This document shows, in pieces, positions 38,381-48,239 of a stretch of DNA of 64,000 bases; the first letter of the stretch is position 1, and each line of letters begins with the position of its first letter. A program made the translations under genes and the position numbers. The stretch is from Hydrogenophaga taeniospiralis (GTDB taxonomy: Bacteria; Pseudomonadota; Gammaproteobacteria; Burkholderiales; Burkholderiaceae_C). The stretch lies in the NCBI RefSeq assembly GCF_020510445.1, contig NZ_JAHBAG010000001.1, positions 4,192,501-4,256,500 on the forward strand. Direction: 5' to 3'. The notes beneath the pieces were generated by a model, which was not told the origin of the DNA, made no database searches, and saw nothing but the letters and a program-made list of their open reading frames with translations.

Positions 38381-39481
38381 TCAGCCCCGGCCAGCCGCGG
38401 CGATGTCCGGTGTCTCAACCTTCACATCGCCACACTGGGCACGGTGCCGCAGCGCGTGGTCCATCACCACCAGCGCCAGCAGCGCCTCGATGATGGGCGC
38501 GGCGCGGATACCGACACAGGGGTCGTGCCGGCCCTTGGTGATGACCTCCGTGGGCGCGCCGGCCACGTCGATGCTATCGCGCGGGATCAGGATCGAGCTG
38601 GTGGGCTTGATGGCGATCGACACATCCAGGTCCTGCCCGGTGCTGATGCCGCCGAGCGTGCCGCCGGCATTGTTCCCCACGAAGCCCTCGGGCGTGAGCG
38701 CGTCGCCGTGGGTGCTGCCGCGCTGGGTCACGCTGGCGAACCCGGCACCGATCTCCACGCCCTTGACGGCGTTCAGACCCATCATCGCGTAGGCGATGTC
38801 GGCGTCGAGCTTGTCGTACAGCGGCTGGCCCAGGCCCACCGGCATGCCCTGCGCCGTCACACGCAGACGCGCGCCGCAGGAGTCGCCGCTCTTGCGCAGC
38901 GCGTTCATGTAGTCCTCCAGCACCGACACGTCGGCCACCGGCGCGAAGAACGGGTTGTGGGGCACATGGTCCCAGCTCTCGAACGGGATCACCACGTCGC
39001 CGATCTGCGTCATGCAGGCCTTGAACGTGACGCCGTAGCGCTCCTTAAGCCATTTCCTGGCCACCGCGCCCGCGGCCACGGTGGGCGCGGTCAGGCGGGC
39101 CGAGCTGCGGCCGCCACCGCGCGGGTCGCGGATGCCGTACTTCTGCCAGTAGGCGTAGTCGGCGTGGCCGGGGCGGAAGGTCTGCAGGATGTTGCCGTAG
39201 TCCTTGCTGCGCTGGTCGGTGTTGCGGATCAGCAGGGCGATGGGCGTGCCGGTGGTCTTGCCCTCGTACACGCCGCTGAGGATTTCGACCGCATCGGGTT
39301 CGCTGCGCTGGGTGACGAACTTCGACGTTCCTGGGCGGCGGCGGTCCAGGTCGCCCTGGATGTCGGCCTCGCTCAGTGCCATGCCCGGCGGGCAACCGTC
39401 GATCACGCAGCCGATGGCCGGGCCGTGGGATTCACCAAAGTTGGTGACGCAAAACAGGGTGCCGAAGGTGTTGCCGCTCAT
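38381..39481 (-). CDS. aroC: Chorismate synthase
   Basis: The 366-residue product converts 5-enolpyruvylshikimate-3-phosphate to chorismate with reduced FMN, the last shared step of aromatic amino acid synthesis. Family signatures are clear: [20 protein letters not shown] at the start, [43 protein letters not shown] and [11 protein letters not shown] near the end. Length and start are normal. Confidence 0.98.
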   Translation of the reverse strand: MSGNTFGTLFCVTNFGESHGPAIGCVIDGCPPGMALSEADIQGDLDRRRPGTSKFVTQRSEPDAVEILSGVYEGKTTGTPIALLIRNTDQRSKDYGNILQTFRPGHADYAYWQKYGIRDPRGGGRSSARLTAPTVAAGAVARKWLKERYGVTFKACMTQIGDVVIPFESWDHVPHNPFFAPVADVSVLEDYMNALRKSGDSCGARLRVTAQGMPVGLGQPLYDKLDADIAYAMMGLNAVKGVEIGAGFASVTQRGSTHGDALTPEGFVGNNAGGTLGGISTGQDLDVSIAIKPTSSILIPRDSIDVAGAPTEVITKGRHDPCVGIRAAPIIEALLALVVMDHALRHRAQCGDVKVETPDIAAAGRG

Positions 39482-39570
39482 GCACCGGATTATCCCAGAG
39501 GCACCGATGGTGCAGGCGTGGACCCGTCTGTTGCGCGCCTGCGCCAGAATTCAGGCCACCGGGTTTGTGT

Positions 39571-39674
39571 GGCCTTCGGCCACCGGGTGAGAGGCTCCGC
39601 GAATGCCCCCCGGGTCGGCTGCGCCGCCCCTCCTCCTTGACTTCGCTGCGCCCCTCACCCGGTGGCCGAAGGCC
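39571..39674. repeat. 104-bp element bounded by 24-bp inverted repeats
   Basis: Positions 39571-39594 and 39651-39674 are inverted copies with one mismatch in 24 bases, each beginning GGCCTTCGGCCACCGGGTGA when read inward. The 56-bp spacer codes for nothing obvious. It lies in the 270-bp gap between aroC and the glutathione transferase gene and looks like a mobile palindromic (MITE or REP pair) unit. Confidence 0.6.
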
Positions 39675-39751
39675 TGCCAACATGCGGGCACAAAAGGCAA
39701 AAGGCGGTGGCGAGAGAAAGCAACGAGCACCAGGGAGCCGGCAAGCCCCCA

Positions 39752-40408
39752 CTAAAACTCCGCTTCCAGCTCATCAATGTCGTCCGGTTCGGCCTCCGCC
39801 GCCGCCACCCATTCCTTCATCGCCGGCAGCGCCATGATGGTGTCGCAGTAGCCCACACAGGCCTCATCGAGCGCCACGGCATAGGTGATGAAGCGCGTGA
39901 CCACCGGCGCGAACATCGCGTCGGCGATGCAGGGCCTGGCACCGAACAGGTAGGGCCCACCGTAGGTCTGCAGGCACTCGGTCCAGATCGCTTCGATGCG
40001 GTCGACGTCGGTGCGGGCGCGTGACCAGAGCTTGTGGTTCGGGAAATGCGCCTTGATGTTCATCGGCAGCGACGAGCGCAGGGCGGAAAAACCCGAGTGC
40101 ATCTCGCCACAGATCGCGCGGCAATGCGCGCGCGCCGCGCGATCGGCCGGCAGCAGTCCGGCCTTGGGCTTGATTTCATTCAGGTATTCGCCAATGGCCA
40201 GCGTGTCCCAGACGTGCACGCCGTCGTGCTCCAGCGCCGGCACGCGCATCGAGGCCGAGAGCAGCAGGATCTCGGCCCTCATGGCCGGGTCGTCGGGCGG
40301 GATCACGTGTTCGGTGAAGTCCAGCTTCGCGAAGCGGGCCATGAGCCAGCCGCGCAAGGCCCAGGCACCGTAGTTCTTGCTGCTGATCGTGAGTACCGCT
40401 TTGGCCAT
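39752..40408 (-). CDS. Glutathione S-transferase family protein
   Basis: The 218-residue product has an N-terminal thioredoxin-like domain (LTISSKNYGAWALRGWLMARFAK, with MRVPALEHDGVHVWDTLAIGEYL carrying the cis-proline). The helical C-terminal domain contains YLFGARPCIADAMFAPVVTRF. It likely binds glutathione for conjugation or reduction. The start at 40408 follows AGGAGGGTTCCC. It is divergent from phaZ. Confidence 0.88.
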   Translation of the reverse strand: MAKAVLTISSKNYGAWALRGWLMARFAKLDFTEHVIPPDDPAMRAEILLLSASMRVPALEHDGVHVWDTLAIGEYLNEIKPKAGLLPADRAARAHCRAICGEMHSGFSALRSSLPMNIKAHFPNHKLWSRARTDVDRIEAIWTECLQTYGGPYLFGARPCIADAMFAPVVTRFITYAVALDEACVGYCDTIMALPAMKEWVAAAEAEPDDIDELEAEF

Positions 40409-40541
40409 GGGAACCCTCCTCTGGTGCCCCATCCCGAGCAAGGGCTGTGCCACACCCACCGCCGCCACGTGCACCGGCCCGGTGCGCTGGCCGCTGGCCC
40501 GCTACTTGCCTGCACCCGCTCACGATGCCCAGGAAAAACCC

Positions 40542-41750
<1,209 letters not shown>

Positions 41751-41833
41751 CCCCCCGCGCCGCGCTGCGCGCGTCACCCCCCTGCTGGGGGCAACACCTG
41801 CGGCCCGGCAAAGCCGGTTCCGCGGTCTTCTGG
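41751..41833 (+). repeat. GC-rich 3'-end element, copy D
   Basis: It starts at the base after the phaZ stop codon: CCCCCC-gcgccgc, CCCCC-tgct-GGGGG hairpin, CGGCCCGGCAAAGCCGG, then GGTCTTCTGGG. Its distal end closely matches copy F. Confidence 0.65.
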
Positions 41834-41867
41834 GTTGCAGGCAGCTCGCTCAAACGCCGCAGCCATG

Positions 41868-41896
41868 CAAAACGCCCCGGCATGCGGGGCGTTTTG
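41868..41896. terminator. Bidirectional terminator between phaZ and CBS gene
   Basis: CAAAACGCCCC and GGGGCGTTTTG form a perfect 11-bp stem with a 7-base loop and A/T runs on both sides, suited to end both convergent genes. Confidence 0.85.
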
Positions 41897-41915
41897 TCTT
41901 GGGGATCGGAGCCGA

Positions 41916-42383
41916 TCAGGGAAAGTTGGACTCGTTCTTGCCGGTTTCTTCTTCCGGCCAGTCGCGGATGTAGGCCTTGAGCATCTTGTTCTCGAAGTTC
42001 TGGCTGTCCACCACGGCCTTGGCCACGTCGTAGAAGCTGATCACGCCCATCAGCATGCGGTTGTCCATGACCGGCATGTAGCGGGTGTGGCGCTCCAGCA
42101 TCATGGGGCGCACCTGGTCGAGTTCCGTTTCGGGCGTGCAGCTCATGGGGTGGTCGTCCATGACACCACGCACCTGCCGGGTGCCGACCGAGCCGCCGTT
42201 TTTCGCCAGGGTGTGGATGACCTCGCGGAAGGTGAGCATGCCCACCAGCTCACCGTGCTCCATGACGGCCAGCGAGCCGATGTCGAACTCCGCCATGATC
42301 TCGATGGCCTTGACCAGAGGCTCGTCGGGCTGGCAGGTGTAAAGCGTTCCGCCCTTGACGCGCAGGATGTCACTGACTTTCAT
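41916..42383 (-). CDS. CBS domain pair protein
   Basis: The 155-residue product consists of two CBS domains (residues about 8-65 and 75-130; LYTCQPDEPLVKAIEIMAEF and PMSCTPETELDQVRPMMLER). Such pairs bind adenosine nucleotides and act as regulatory modules. No catalytic domain is attached. The ATG at 42383 follows CGAGGAGAACAGCC. It is divergent from the MetY gene; a functional link is not established. Confidence 0.88.
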   Translation of the reverse strand: MKVSDILRVKGGTLYTCQPDEPLVKAIEIMAEFDIGSLAVMEHGELVGMLTFREVIHTLAKNGGSVGTRQVRGVMDDHPMSCTPETELDQVRPMMLERHTRYMPVMDNRMLMGVISFYDVAKAVVDSQNFENKMLKAYIRDWPEEETGKNESNFP

Positions 42384-42487
42384 GGCTGTTCTCCTCGGGT
42401 TTCCGGTGTCGCCAGTCGGGCTGGCATGCATGGGAATATAGCCCACAATGCGCAAAATCCCCACGCTGTGGACACCACGCGAACCCT

Positions 42488-42515
42488 GCCCCGGGAGTCC
42501 CCCAAGCCCCGGGGC
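42488..42515 (+). promoter_or_regulatory. Leader hairpin upstream of metY
   Basis: GCCCCGGG and CCCGGGGC form an 8-bp stem with a 12-base loop, ending 26 bp before the metY ATG and close to its GACGGAGAC ribosome binding site. It could control translation. I could not match a known methionine-related riboswitch. Confidence 0.4.
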
Positions 42516-42541
42516 AACCACCCTTTGACGGAGACAACTTC

Positions 42542-43843
42542 ATGCCCGGTTATTCCGACCCCGGCTTTGACACGCTGGCGCTGCACGCTGGCGCCACGCC
42601 CGACGCGACCGGCGCGCGCGCCGTGCCGATCCACCTCACCACCTCCTTCGTCTTCGAGTCCAGCGACCACGCGGCCTCGCTGTTCAACCTGGAGCGCGCG
42701 GGCCACGTCTACAGCCGCATCAGCAACCCGACCAATGCGGTGTTCGAGCAGCGCATGGCCGCGCTCGAAGGCGGCATCGGCGCCATCTCGGTGGCCAGCG
42801 GCCAGGCCGCGTTGCACCTGTCCATCGCCACACTCATGGGTGCGGGCTCGCACATCGTCGCCAGCACGGCGCTCTACGGCGGCAGCCAGAACCTGCTGCA
42901 CTACACGCTGCGCCGCTTCGGCATCGAAACCACCTTCGTGAAACCCGGCGACATCGACGGCTGGCGTGCCGCCGTGCGGCCCAACACCCGGCTGCTGTTC
43001 GGCGAAACCGTGGGCAACCCGGGCCTGGACGTGCTGGACATTCCCACCGTGGCGCAGATCGCGCACGAAGCCAGGGTGCCGCTGCTGGTGGACAGCACGC
43101 TGACCACGCCCTACCTCATCAAACCCTTCGAGCACGGCGCCGATCTGGTCTACCACTCGGCCACCAAGTTCCTCAGCGGCCACGGCACCGTGATCGGCGG
43201 TGTGGTGGTCGATGGCGGCAGCTTCGACTGGGAGGCCTCGGGGAAATTCCCCGAGCTCACCGAGCCCTACGACGGCTTCCACGGCATGACCTTCAGCGAA
43301 GAAAGCACCGTGGGTGCCTTCCTGCTGCGCGCGCGCCGCGAAGGCCTGCGCGACTTCGGCGCCTGCCTGAGCCCGCACAGCGCCTGGCTGATCCTGCAGG
43401 GCATCGAAACACTGCCGCTGCGCATGGAGCGCCACATGGGCAATACCGAGAAGGTGGTGCAGTTTCTCGCCAGCCACCCGCTGGTCGGCCGTGTGGGCCA
43501 CCCGCTGCTCGAATCGCACCCCAGCCACGCGCTGGCCCAGAAGCTGCTGAAACACGGCGCGAAAGGCGCAGGCTCGGTGTTCAGTTTCGACATCCAGGGC
43601 TCGCGCGAACAGGGCAAGGCTTTCATCGAAGCGCTCAAGCTCTTCAGCCACCTGGCCAACGTGGGCGACTGCCGCTCGCTGGTGATCCACCCGGCCAGCA
43701 CCACGCACTTCCGCATGAGCGACGAGGCGTTGGCCGGCGCCGGCATCGGCCCCGGCACGATCCGCCTGTCCATCGGGCTGGAGGATCCGGACGACCTGAT
43801 CGACGACCTCAAGCGTGCCTTGAAGGCCGCCGAGAAGTGTTGA
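42542..43843 (+). CDS. metY: O-acetylhomoserine sulfhydrylase (MetY type)
   Basis: The 433-residue product is a PLP enzyme of the Cys/Met metabolism family. Its length and motifs (FDTLALHAGATPD at the start, YSRISNPTNAVFEQR) fit O-acetylhomoserine sulfhydrylase. That enzyme makes homocysteine from O-acetylhomoserine and sulfide. The PLP lysine is Lys209 in HSATKFLSGHG. Cystathionine gamma-synthase or O-succinylhomoserine sulfhydrylase is possible but those are usually shorter. Confidence 0.88.
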   Translation: MPGYSDPGFDTLALHAGATPDATGARAVPIHLTTSFVFESSDHAASLFNLERAGHVYSRISNPTNAVFEQRMAALEGGIGAISVASGQAALHLSIATLMGAGSHIVASTALYGGSQNLLHYTLRRFGIETTFVKPGDIDGWRAAVRPNTRLLFGETVGNPGLDVLDIPTVAQIAHEARVPLLVDSTLTTPYLIKPFEHGADLVYHSATKFLSGHGTVIGGVVVDGGSFDWEASGKFPELTEPYDGFHGMTFSEESTVGAFLLRARREGLRDFGACLSPHSAWLILQGIETLPLRMERHMGNTEKVVQFLASHPLVGRVGHPLLESHPSHALAQKLLKHGAKGAGSVFSFDIQGSREQGKAFIEALKLFSHLANVGDCRSLVIHPASTTHFRMSDEALAGAGIGPGTIRLSIGLEDPDDLIDDLKRALKAAEKC

Positions 43844-43844
43844 T

Positions 43845-43925
43845 CCCCCCTGCGCCGCTGCGCGGCTTCCCCCCTGGGGGACGCATCCTGTGGCCCGGCA
43901 AAGCCGGTTCCACGGATGCCGCTGG
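43845..43925 (+). repeat. GC-rich 3'-end element, copy E
   Basis: It begins one base after the metY stop: CCCCCC-tgcgccgctgcgcggc, a CCCCCC-t-GGGGG hairpin, GGCCCGGCAAAGCCGG and a terminal CCGCTGG. It is the cleanest copy of the family. Confidence 0.65.
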
Positions 43926-43958
43926 CGCGCATCACTTTCGCCTCACTGGAGTGATTTC

Positions 43959-44780
43959 ATGCATCTGATCGTCAACGGCGCCCAGACCTACTGCTACACC
44001 GGGGGCAAGCCCTTCGATGCCGCCAAACCCACCGCCGTCTTCATCCACGGCGTGCTCAACGACCACAGCGTCTGGATCCTGCAGAGCCGCTACCTGGCCC
44101 ACCACGGCTGGAACGTGCTGGCGGTGGACCTGCCCGGCCACTGCAAGAGCGGTGGTGAAGCACCGTCTTCGGTGGAAGAAGCGGCCGACTTCATCGGCGC
44201 GCTGCTCGACGCGGCCGGCGTGCAGCGCTCCGCGCTCATCGGCCACAGCTGGGGCTCGCTGATCGCGCTCGAAGCCGCCGCGCGCCTGAAAGACCGGGTG
44301 AGCCACCTGGTGCTGGTGGGCACGGCCTACCCCATGAAAGTGTCGCCTGCGCTGATCGAAGCCTCGCTCAACGAGCCTGAGAAGGCGCTCAAGATGGTCA
44401 ACGTGTTCTCGCGCAGCACCCTGGCCGCCCCACCCTCGGCACTCGGCCCCGGCACCTGGGTCTACGGCGCGAGCATGGCGCTGGGGCGGCGCGTGCTGGC
44501 CAGCAACCCGGCGGTGAACGTGTTCCACCGCGGTTTCGTGGCCTGCGACCGGTACGCGGGCGGCGAAGCGGCCGTCGCGGTCATCACCTGCCCGGTGCTG
44601 TTCCTGCTCGGCGCCCAGGACCAGATGACGCAACCCAAAGCCGCGCAGGGGCTCATCAAGGCTGCTCAGGCGGCGGGCAAGACCGTGCGGGTGGAGAGCC
44701 TGCCGGTCGGCCACCACCAGATGACGGAAACGCCCGACGCCACGCTGTTCGCCATCCGCGACTTCCTCCGAAGCCGCTGA
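43959..44780 (+). CDS. Alpha/beta hydrolase
   Basis: The 273-residue product is a cytoplasmic alpha/beta hydrolase. The oxyanion strand VFIHGVLNDHSVW, the nucleophile elbow GHSWGS and the acid and histidine regions LLGAQDQMTQP and VGHHQMTE complete the triad. Substrate unknown: esters, lactones or C-C bonds are all possible. The ATG at 43959 follows TGGAGTGATTTC. Confidence 0.88.
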   Translation: MHLIVNGAQTYCYTGGKPFDAAKPTAVFIHGVLNDHSVWILQSRYLAHHGWNVLAVDLPGHCKSGGEAPSSVEEAADFIGALLDAAGVQRSALIGHSWGSLIALEAAARLKDRVSHLVLVGTAYPMKVSPALIEASLNEPEKALKMVNVFSRSTLAAPPSALGPGTWVYGASMALGRRVLASNPAVNVFHRGFVACDRYAGGEAAVAVITCPVLFLLGAQDQMTQPKAAQGLIKAAQAAGKTVRVESLPVGHHQMTETPDATLFAIRDFLRSR

Positions 44781-44783
44781 GGC

Positions 44784-45155
44784 TCATTTGGCGAAGGCGC
44801 TCGGCCAGGCGCTGCGGGTCGCCGCCGCGGCCTGGCGGGCCCATCGGCGCAAAGTGCGCCAGGCGGCCGCGCTCCAGCCATGGCGTGGCACCGGCTCCAC
44901 CAGCGGCGTCAGCAGGTACTCGCTGTAGCAGGCCGGCGCGTCCTCGGACGGGCGGGGCCCCGCGTCGGCGCCGATCAGTATCCAGTCCTGCAGCAGGTCG
45001 ATGCTGGCGCCGGGGCCGAGAAACAGGTCTTGCGCGGCGTTGGGCTGGGTCAGCCAGAAGTGGCCGCTGACCACCCTCAGGCGCATGCCGGCGCTGGCGT
45101 CGATCATGCGCGTCTGGCGCGGCAACAAGCGGGTGGTCTGGGCGGTGGGGTGCAT
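44784..45155 (-). CDS. DUF2917 family protein
   Basis: The 123-residue product resembles DUF2917, a small beta-rich domain of unknown function (GMRLRVVSGHFWLTQP, DLFLGPGASIDLL). The start has CAGGAGGCACGCC upstream. It is divergent from the MocR gene at 45350, and the shared 194-bp gap carries repeated CATCTGT motifs, which suggests control by that regulator. Confidence 0.75.
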   Translation of the reverse strand: MHPTAQTTRLLPRQTRMIDASAGMRLRVVSGHFWLTQPNAAQDLFLGPGASIDLLQDWILIGADAGPRPSEDAPACYSEYLLTPLVEPVPRHGWSAAAWRTLRRWARQAAAATRSAWPSAFAK

Positions 45156-45212
45156 GGCGTGCCTCCTGTGAATGAGGCTCTACTGTCCCGGTTTGCGCCC
45201 GTTCGCAACAGG

Positions 45213-45287
45213 CACACAGATGGCCAATTTGCGCCCTGCCAGATCCGTGCAGGCCGCATCTGTGTGGTCTCTTTCGACCCCATCTGT
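45213..45287. promoter_or_regulatory. CATCTGT repeats in DUF2917/mocR promoter
   Basis: CACACAGATG at 45213-45222 is inverted relative to CATCTGTGTG at 45257-45266, and a third CATCTGT lies at 45281-45287. They are candidate sites for the MocR regulator. Confidence 0.45.
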
Positions 45288-45349
45288 ACCGGTCGGTGCC
45301 AGCCACCGGACCCGACGGCGACCGCGCACTGGGTTAGCATGGAAACGCC

Positions 45350-46870
45350 ATGCCAGCGCCGCCCCCCACCCTCACGCTGTGTCCGGCCCCGTCGGCCAGC
45401 CCCGCCCCCACCCTGCCGCTGTACCAGCAGATCGCGCAGACACTGGCGCAGCTCATCCACAGCGGCACCTTCAAGGCCGGCCAACGACTGCCCTCGGTGC
45501 GCGAGACGGCGCTGACGCAGGGCGTGTCCATCTCGACCGCCATGCAGGCCTTTCGCCAGCTGGAGGAGCAGGGCCTGGTGCAGGCGCGCCCCAAGGCCGG
45601 CTACTTCGTGAGGCGCGCCCAGCGCATCGCCCAGCCCAGCCTGAGCGCACCACCGCAACGCAGCTTTCTGCTGGAGCGGCAGAGCCGTTCCGAAGCCTTC
45701 GCCCTGCTCCACCAGCCCGGTGACCGCGCCAGTTTTGGGGGGTTCACACCGCAGAGCAGTGACCTGTTCGACGACGAGCGCCTGCGCGTGGCCGTGGGCC
45801 GCGCCTCGCGCGTGCACCGGCGCAGCCTGACCGAATACAACAAGGCCGATGCCGGGCGGCCCGCGCTGCGCGCGGCGGTGGCGCAGCGCGCCCTGCACCT
45901 GGGCTGCGCGCTCGATGCGTCGGACATCGTCATCACCGCCAGTTGCACCCAGGCGGTCAGCCTGTGCCTGCGCGCCGTCACGCAGCCGGGCGACGTGGTG
46001 GCGCTGGAGTCTCCGACCTTTTTTGGCTACCTCGACCTGATCGAGTCCCTGGGCCTGCGGGTGTTGGAGATCCCCACCCACCCGGCCACCGGGCTCTCGC
46101 TGCCCGCGCTGGAGCTGGCGCTGGACACGCAACCCATCAAGGCCGTGCTCGCGGCCCCCACGCTGTCCAACCCGCTGGGCTCGGTGATGCCGCTGTCGGC
46201 CAAGCAGCGCCTGGTGCAGTTGCTGGCCCGCCGGCAGGTGCCCCTGATCGAAGACGTGGTGTTCAACGACCTGCTGGCCGGCGACGAGCGGCGCAAGGCC
46301 GCCAAGGCCTACGACACCGAGGGCAACGTCATGATCTGCGGCTCGTTCGCCAAGACCCTGACGCCGGGCATCCGCCTGGGCTGGGTGGCGGCGGGTCGCT
46401 GGCGCGATGCCATCGCCACCCACAAGCGGCTGCAGGGCGCGGCCACGAACGTGGTGTTGGAAGAGGCCCTGGCCGACCTGCTCACCCAGGGCAGCTACGA
46501 AGCCCACCTGCGCCGCCTCAGCGCCGACATGCGGCAGCGCCGGAACGAGGCCCGGCATCTGATCGCACACCACTTCCCCCCGGGAACGCGCGTGAGCAAC
46601 CCGCCATCGGGCGATACGCTGTGGCTGGAGCTGCATCCGGCCATCGGCAGCATGGACCTGTTCCGGCGCTGCGCCAGCGAAGGCATCACCTTCGGCCCGG
46701 GCGAACTGTTCACCGCCACCGACCGCTACCGCAACTGCCTGCGCCTGAACTTCTCGGGCCCCTGGAACGCTCTCACCATGCAGGCCCTGGCGCGCATCGG
46801 CGAGCTCGCGCGCCAGATGCTGGAGCGCCCCGCCGCCAGCCCGACGCCCCCGGTCCTGCGGCGCGCTTGA
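45350..46870 (+). CDS. MocR-type (GntR-aminotransferase fusion) regulator
   Basis: The 506-residue product fuses a GntR winged helix (residues 23-90, YQQIAQTLAQLIHSGTFKAG, LPSVRETA) to a class I aminotransferase-like domain. The PLP lysine is Lys335 in GSFAKTLTPGIRLGW. MocR proteins usually regulate by sensing PLP or an amino compound rather than by catalysis. The likely targets are its own gene and the divergent DUF2917 gene. Confidence 0.93.
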   Translation: MPAPPPTLTLCPAPSASPAPTLPLYQQIAQTLAQLIHSGTFKAGQRLPSVRETALTQGVSISTAMQAFRQLEEQGLVQARPKAGYFVRRAQRIAQPSLSAPPQRSFLLERQSRSEAFALLHQPGDRASFGGFTPQSSDLFDDERLRVAVGRASRVHRRSLTEYNKADAGRPALRAAVAQRALHLGCALDASDIVITASCTQAVSLCLRAVTQPGDVVALESPTFFGYLDLIESLGLRVLEIPTHPATGLSLPALELALDTQPIKAVLAAPTLSNPLGSVMPLSAKQRLVQLLARRQVPLIEDVVFNDLLAGDERRKAAKAYDTEGNVMICGSFAKTLTPGIRLGWVAAGRWRDAIATHKRLQGAATNVVLEEALADLLTQGSYEAHLRRLSADMRQRRNEARHLIAHHFPPGTRVSNPPSGDTLWLELHPAIGSMDLFRRCASEGITFGPGELFTATDRYRNCLRLNFSGPWNALTMQALARIGELARQMLERPAASPTPPVLRRA

Positions 46871-46932
46871 GCGCCTCCCGGCGGGAAAACCAGCACCCGC
46901 GTTCCAGCGCCCGCGGCCACAATGGCCGCACC

Positions 46933-48219
46933 ATGTTTCACGACCCGATCACCCCACCCATGAGCGCGGCGCGGGCGCGCGAGATCGCCACCGCCTTCGA
47001 CCTGCGTGCCCTGCCCGCCGACTTCCTGGCCAACCCCTACCCGGTGTACGCCGCCCTGCGCGAGCACGAACCGGTGCGCCACATGCCCGACGGCTCGGTG
47101 TTCCTCACCCGCTACGCCGACCTGGTGGCGGTGTACCGCGACGCGGCCACCTTCAGTTCCGACAAACACGTCGAGTTCGCGCCCAAGTACGGCGCGGACT
47201 CGCCGCTGTACGAGCACCACACCACCAGTCTGGTGTTCAACGACCCGCCGCTGCACACCCGCGTGCGCAAGCTCATCATGGGCGCCCTCACGCGCCGCGC
47301 CATCGCCGACATGGAGCCCGGGCTGGTGACGCTGGTGGACAGCCTGCTCGACCGCATCGCCGACCAGGGCGGCGGCGACCTGATCGAAGACTTCGCCTCG
47401 GCCATTCCGGTGGAGATCATCGGCAACCTGCTGGGCGTGCCGCACCAAGACCGCGGGCCGCTGCGCGCCTGGTCGCTCGCCATCCTGGGCGCGCTGGAGC
47501 CGGTGGTGTCGCCCGCGCAGCACGCGCTGGGCAACCAGAGCGTGACCGAGATGCTGGATTACCTGCGCACCCTGGTGGTCGAGCGCCGCCAGCGCCCCGG
47601 CGACCCGGAGCGCGACGTGCTCACGCGCCTGATCCAGGGCGAGGTGGATGGCGAAAAGCTCAGCGAGGTCGAGCTCCTGCAGAACTGCATCTTCCTGCTC
47701 AACGCCGGCCACGAGACCACCACCAACCTGATCGGCAACGGCCTGATCCTGCTCGAAGAAAACCCGGCGGCCAAAGCCGGTCTGCTGGCCGATCTGCGGG
47801 CCACGGCGGGTGATGCCGCCGCGCAGGAACAGCTGCTCACGCTCGCGGTGGACGAGTTCCTGCGCTTCGAATCCTCCAACCAGCTCGGCAACCGGCGCGC
47901 CCTGAAGGCCACGCAGGTGGGCGGTGTGGACTTGCCCGCGGGCGCGCTGGTCACGCTGTGCATCGGCGCGGCCAACCGCGATCCGGCGCAGTTCGCCCGG
48001 CCCGAGACGCTGGACCTGCAACGCGAGGGCAACAAGCACCTGGCGTTCGGCTTCGGCATCCACCAGTGCGCGGGCCTGAGCCTGGCGCGGCTCGAAGGCC
48101 GCATCGCCATCGGCCGCTTTCTGCAGCGCTTCCCGGACGTCCGGCTCAGCCAGGCGCCGGTGCGCGGCGGGCGGGCGCGCTTTCGCGGCTTTCTGCGCGC
48201 GCCGTTCAGCCTGCGCTGA
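46933..48219 (+). CDS. Cytochrome P450
   Basis: The 428-residue product is a soluble bacterial P450. The I-helix oxygen motif AGHETTT, the ExxR pair in DEFLRFES and the heme loop FGFGIHQCAG with ligand Cys379 are all present. It would hydroxylate a small hydrophobic substrate. No ferredoxin or reductase gene is adjacent, so its redox partners must lie elsewhere. The substrate is unknown. Confidence 0.92.
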   Translation: MFHDPITPPMSAARAREIATAFDLRALPADFLANPYPVYAALREHEPVRHMPDGSVFLTRYADLVAVYRDAATFSSDKHVEFAPKYGADSPLYEHHTTSLVFNDPPLHTRVRKLIMGALTRRAIADMEPGLVTLVDSLLDRIADQGGGDLIEDFASAIPVEIIGNLLGVPHQDRGPLRAWSLAILGALEPVVSPAQHALGNQSVTEMLDYLRTLVVERRQRPGDPERDVLTRLIQGEVDGEKLSEVELLQNCIFLLNAGHETTTNLIGNGLILLEENPAAKAGLLADLRATAGDAAAQEQLLTLAVDEFLRFESSNQLGNRRALKATQVGGVDLPAGALVTLCIGAANRDPAQFARPETLDLQREGNKHLAFGFGIHQCAGLSLARLEGRIAIGRFLQRFPDVRLSQAPVRGGRARFRGFLRAPFSLR

Positions 48220-48239
48220 GCGGCACCCAGCGGATCGGA

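Noticed and set aside
42384..42541. SAM or SAH riboswitch upstream of metY
   Set aside because: Only one simple hairpin is visible and conserved core sequences of known classes are missing.
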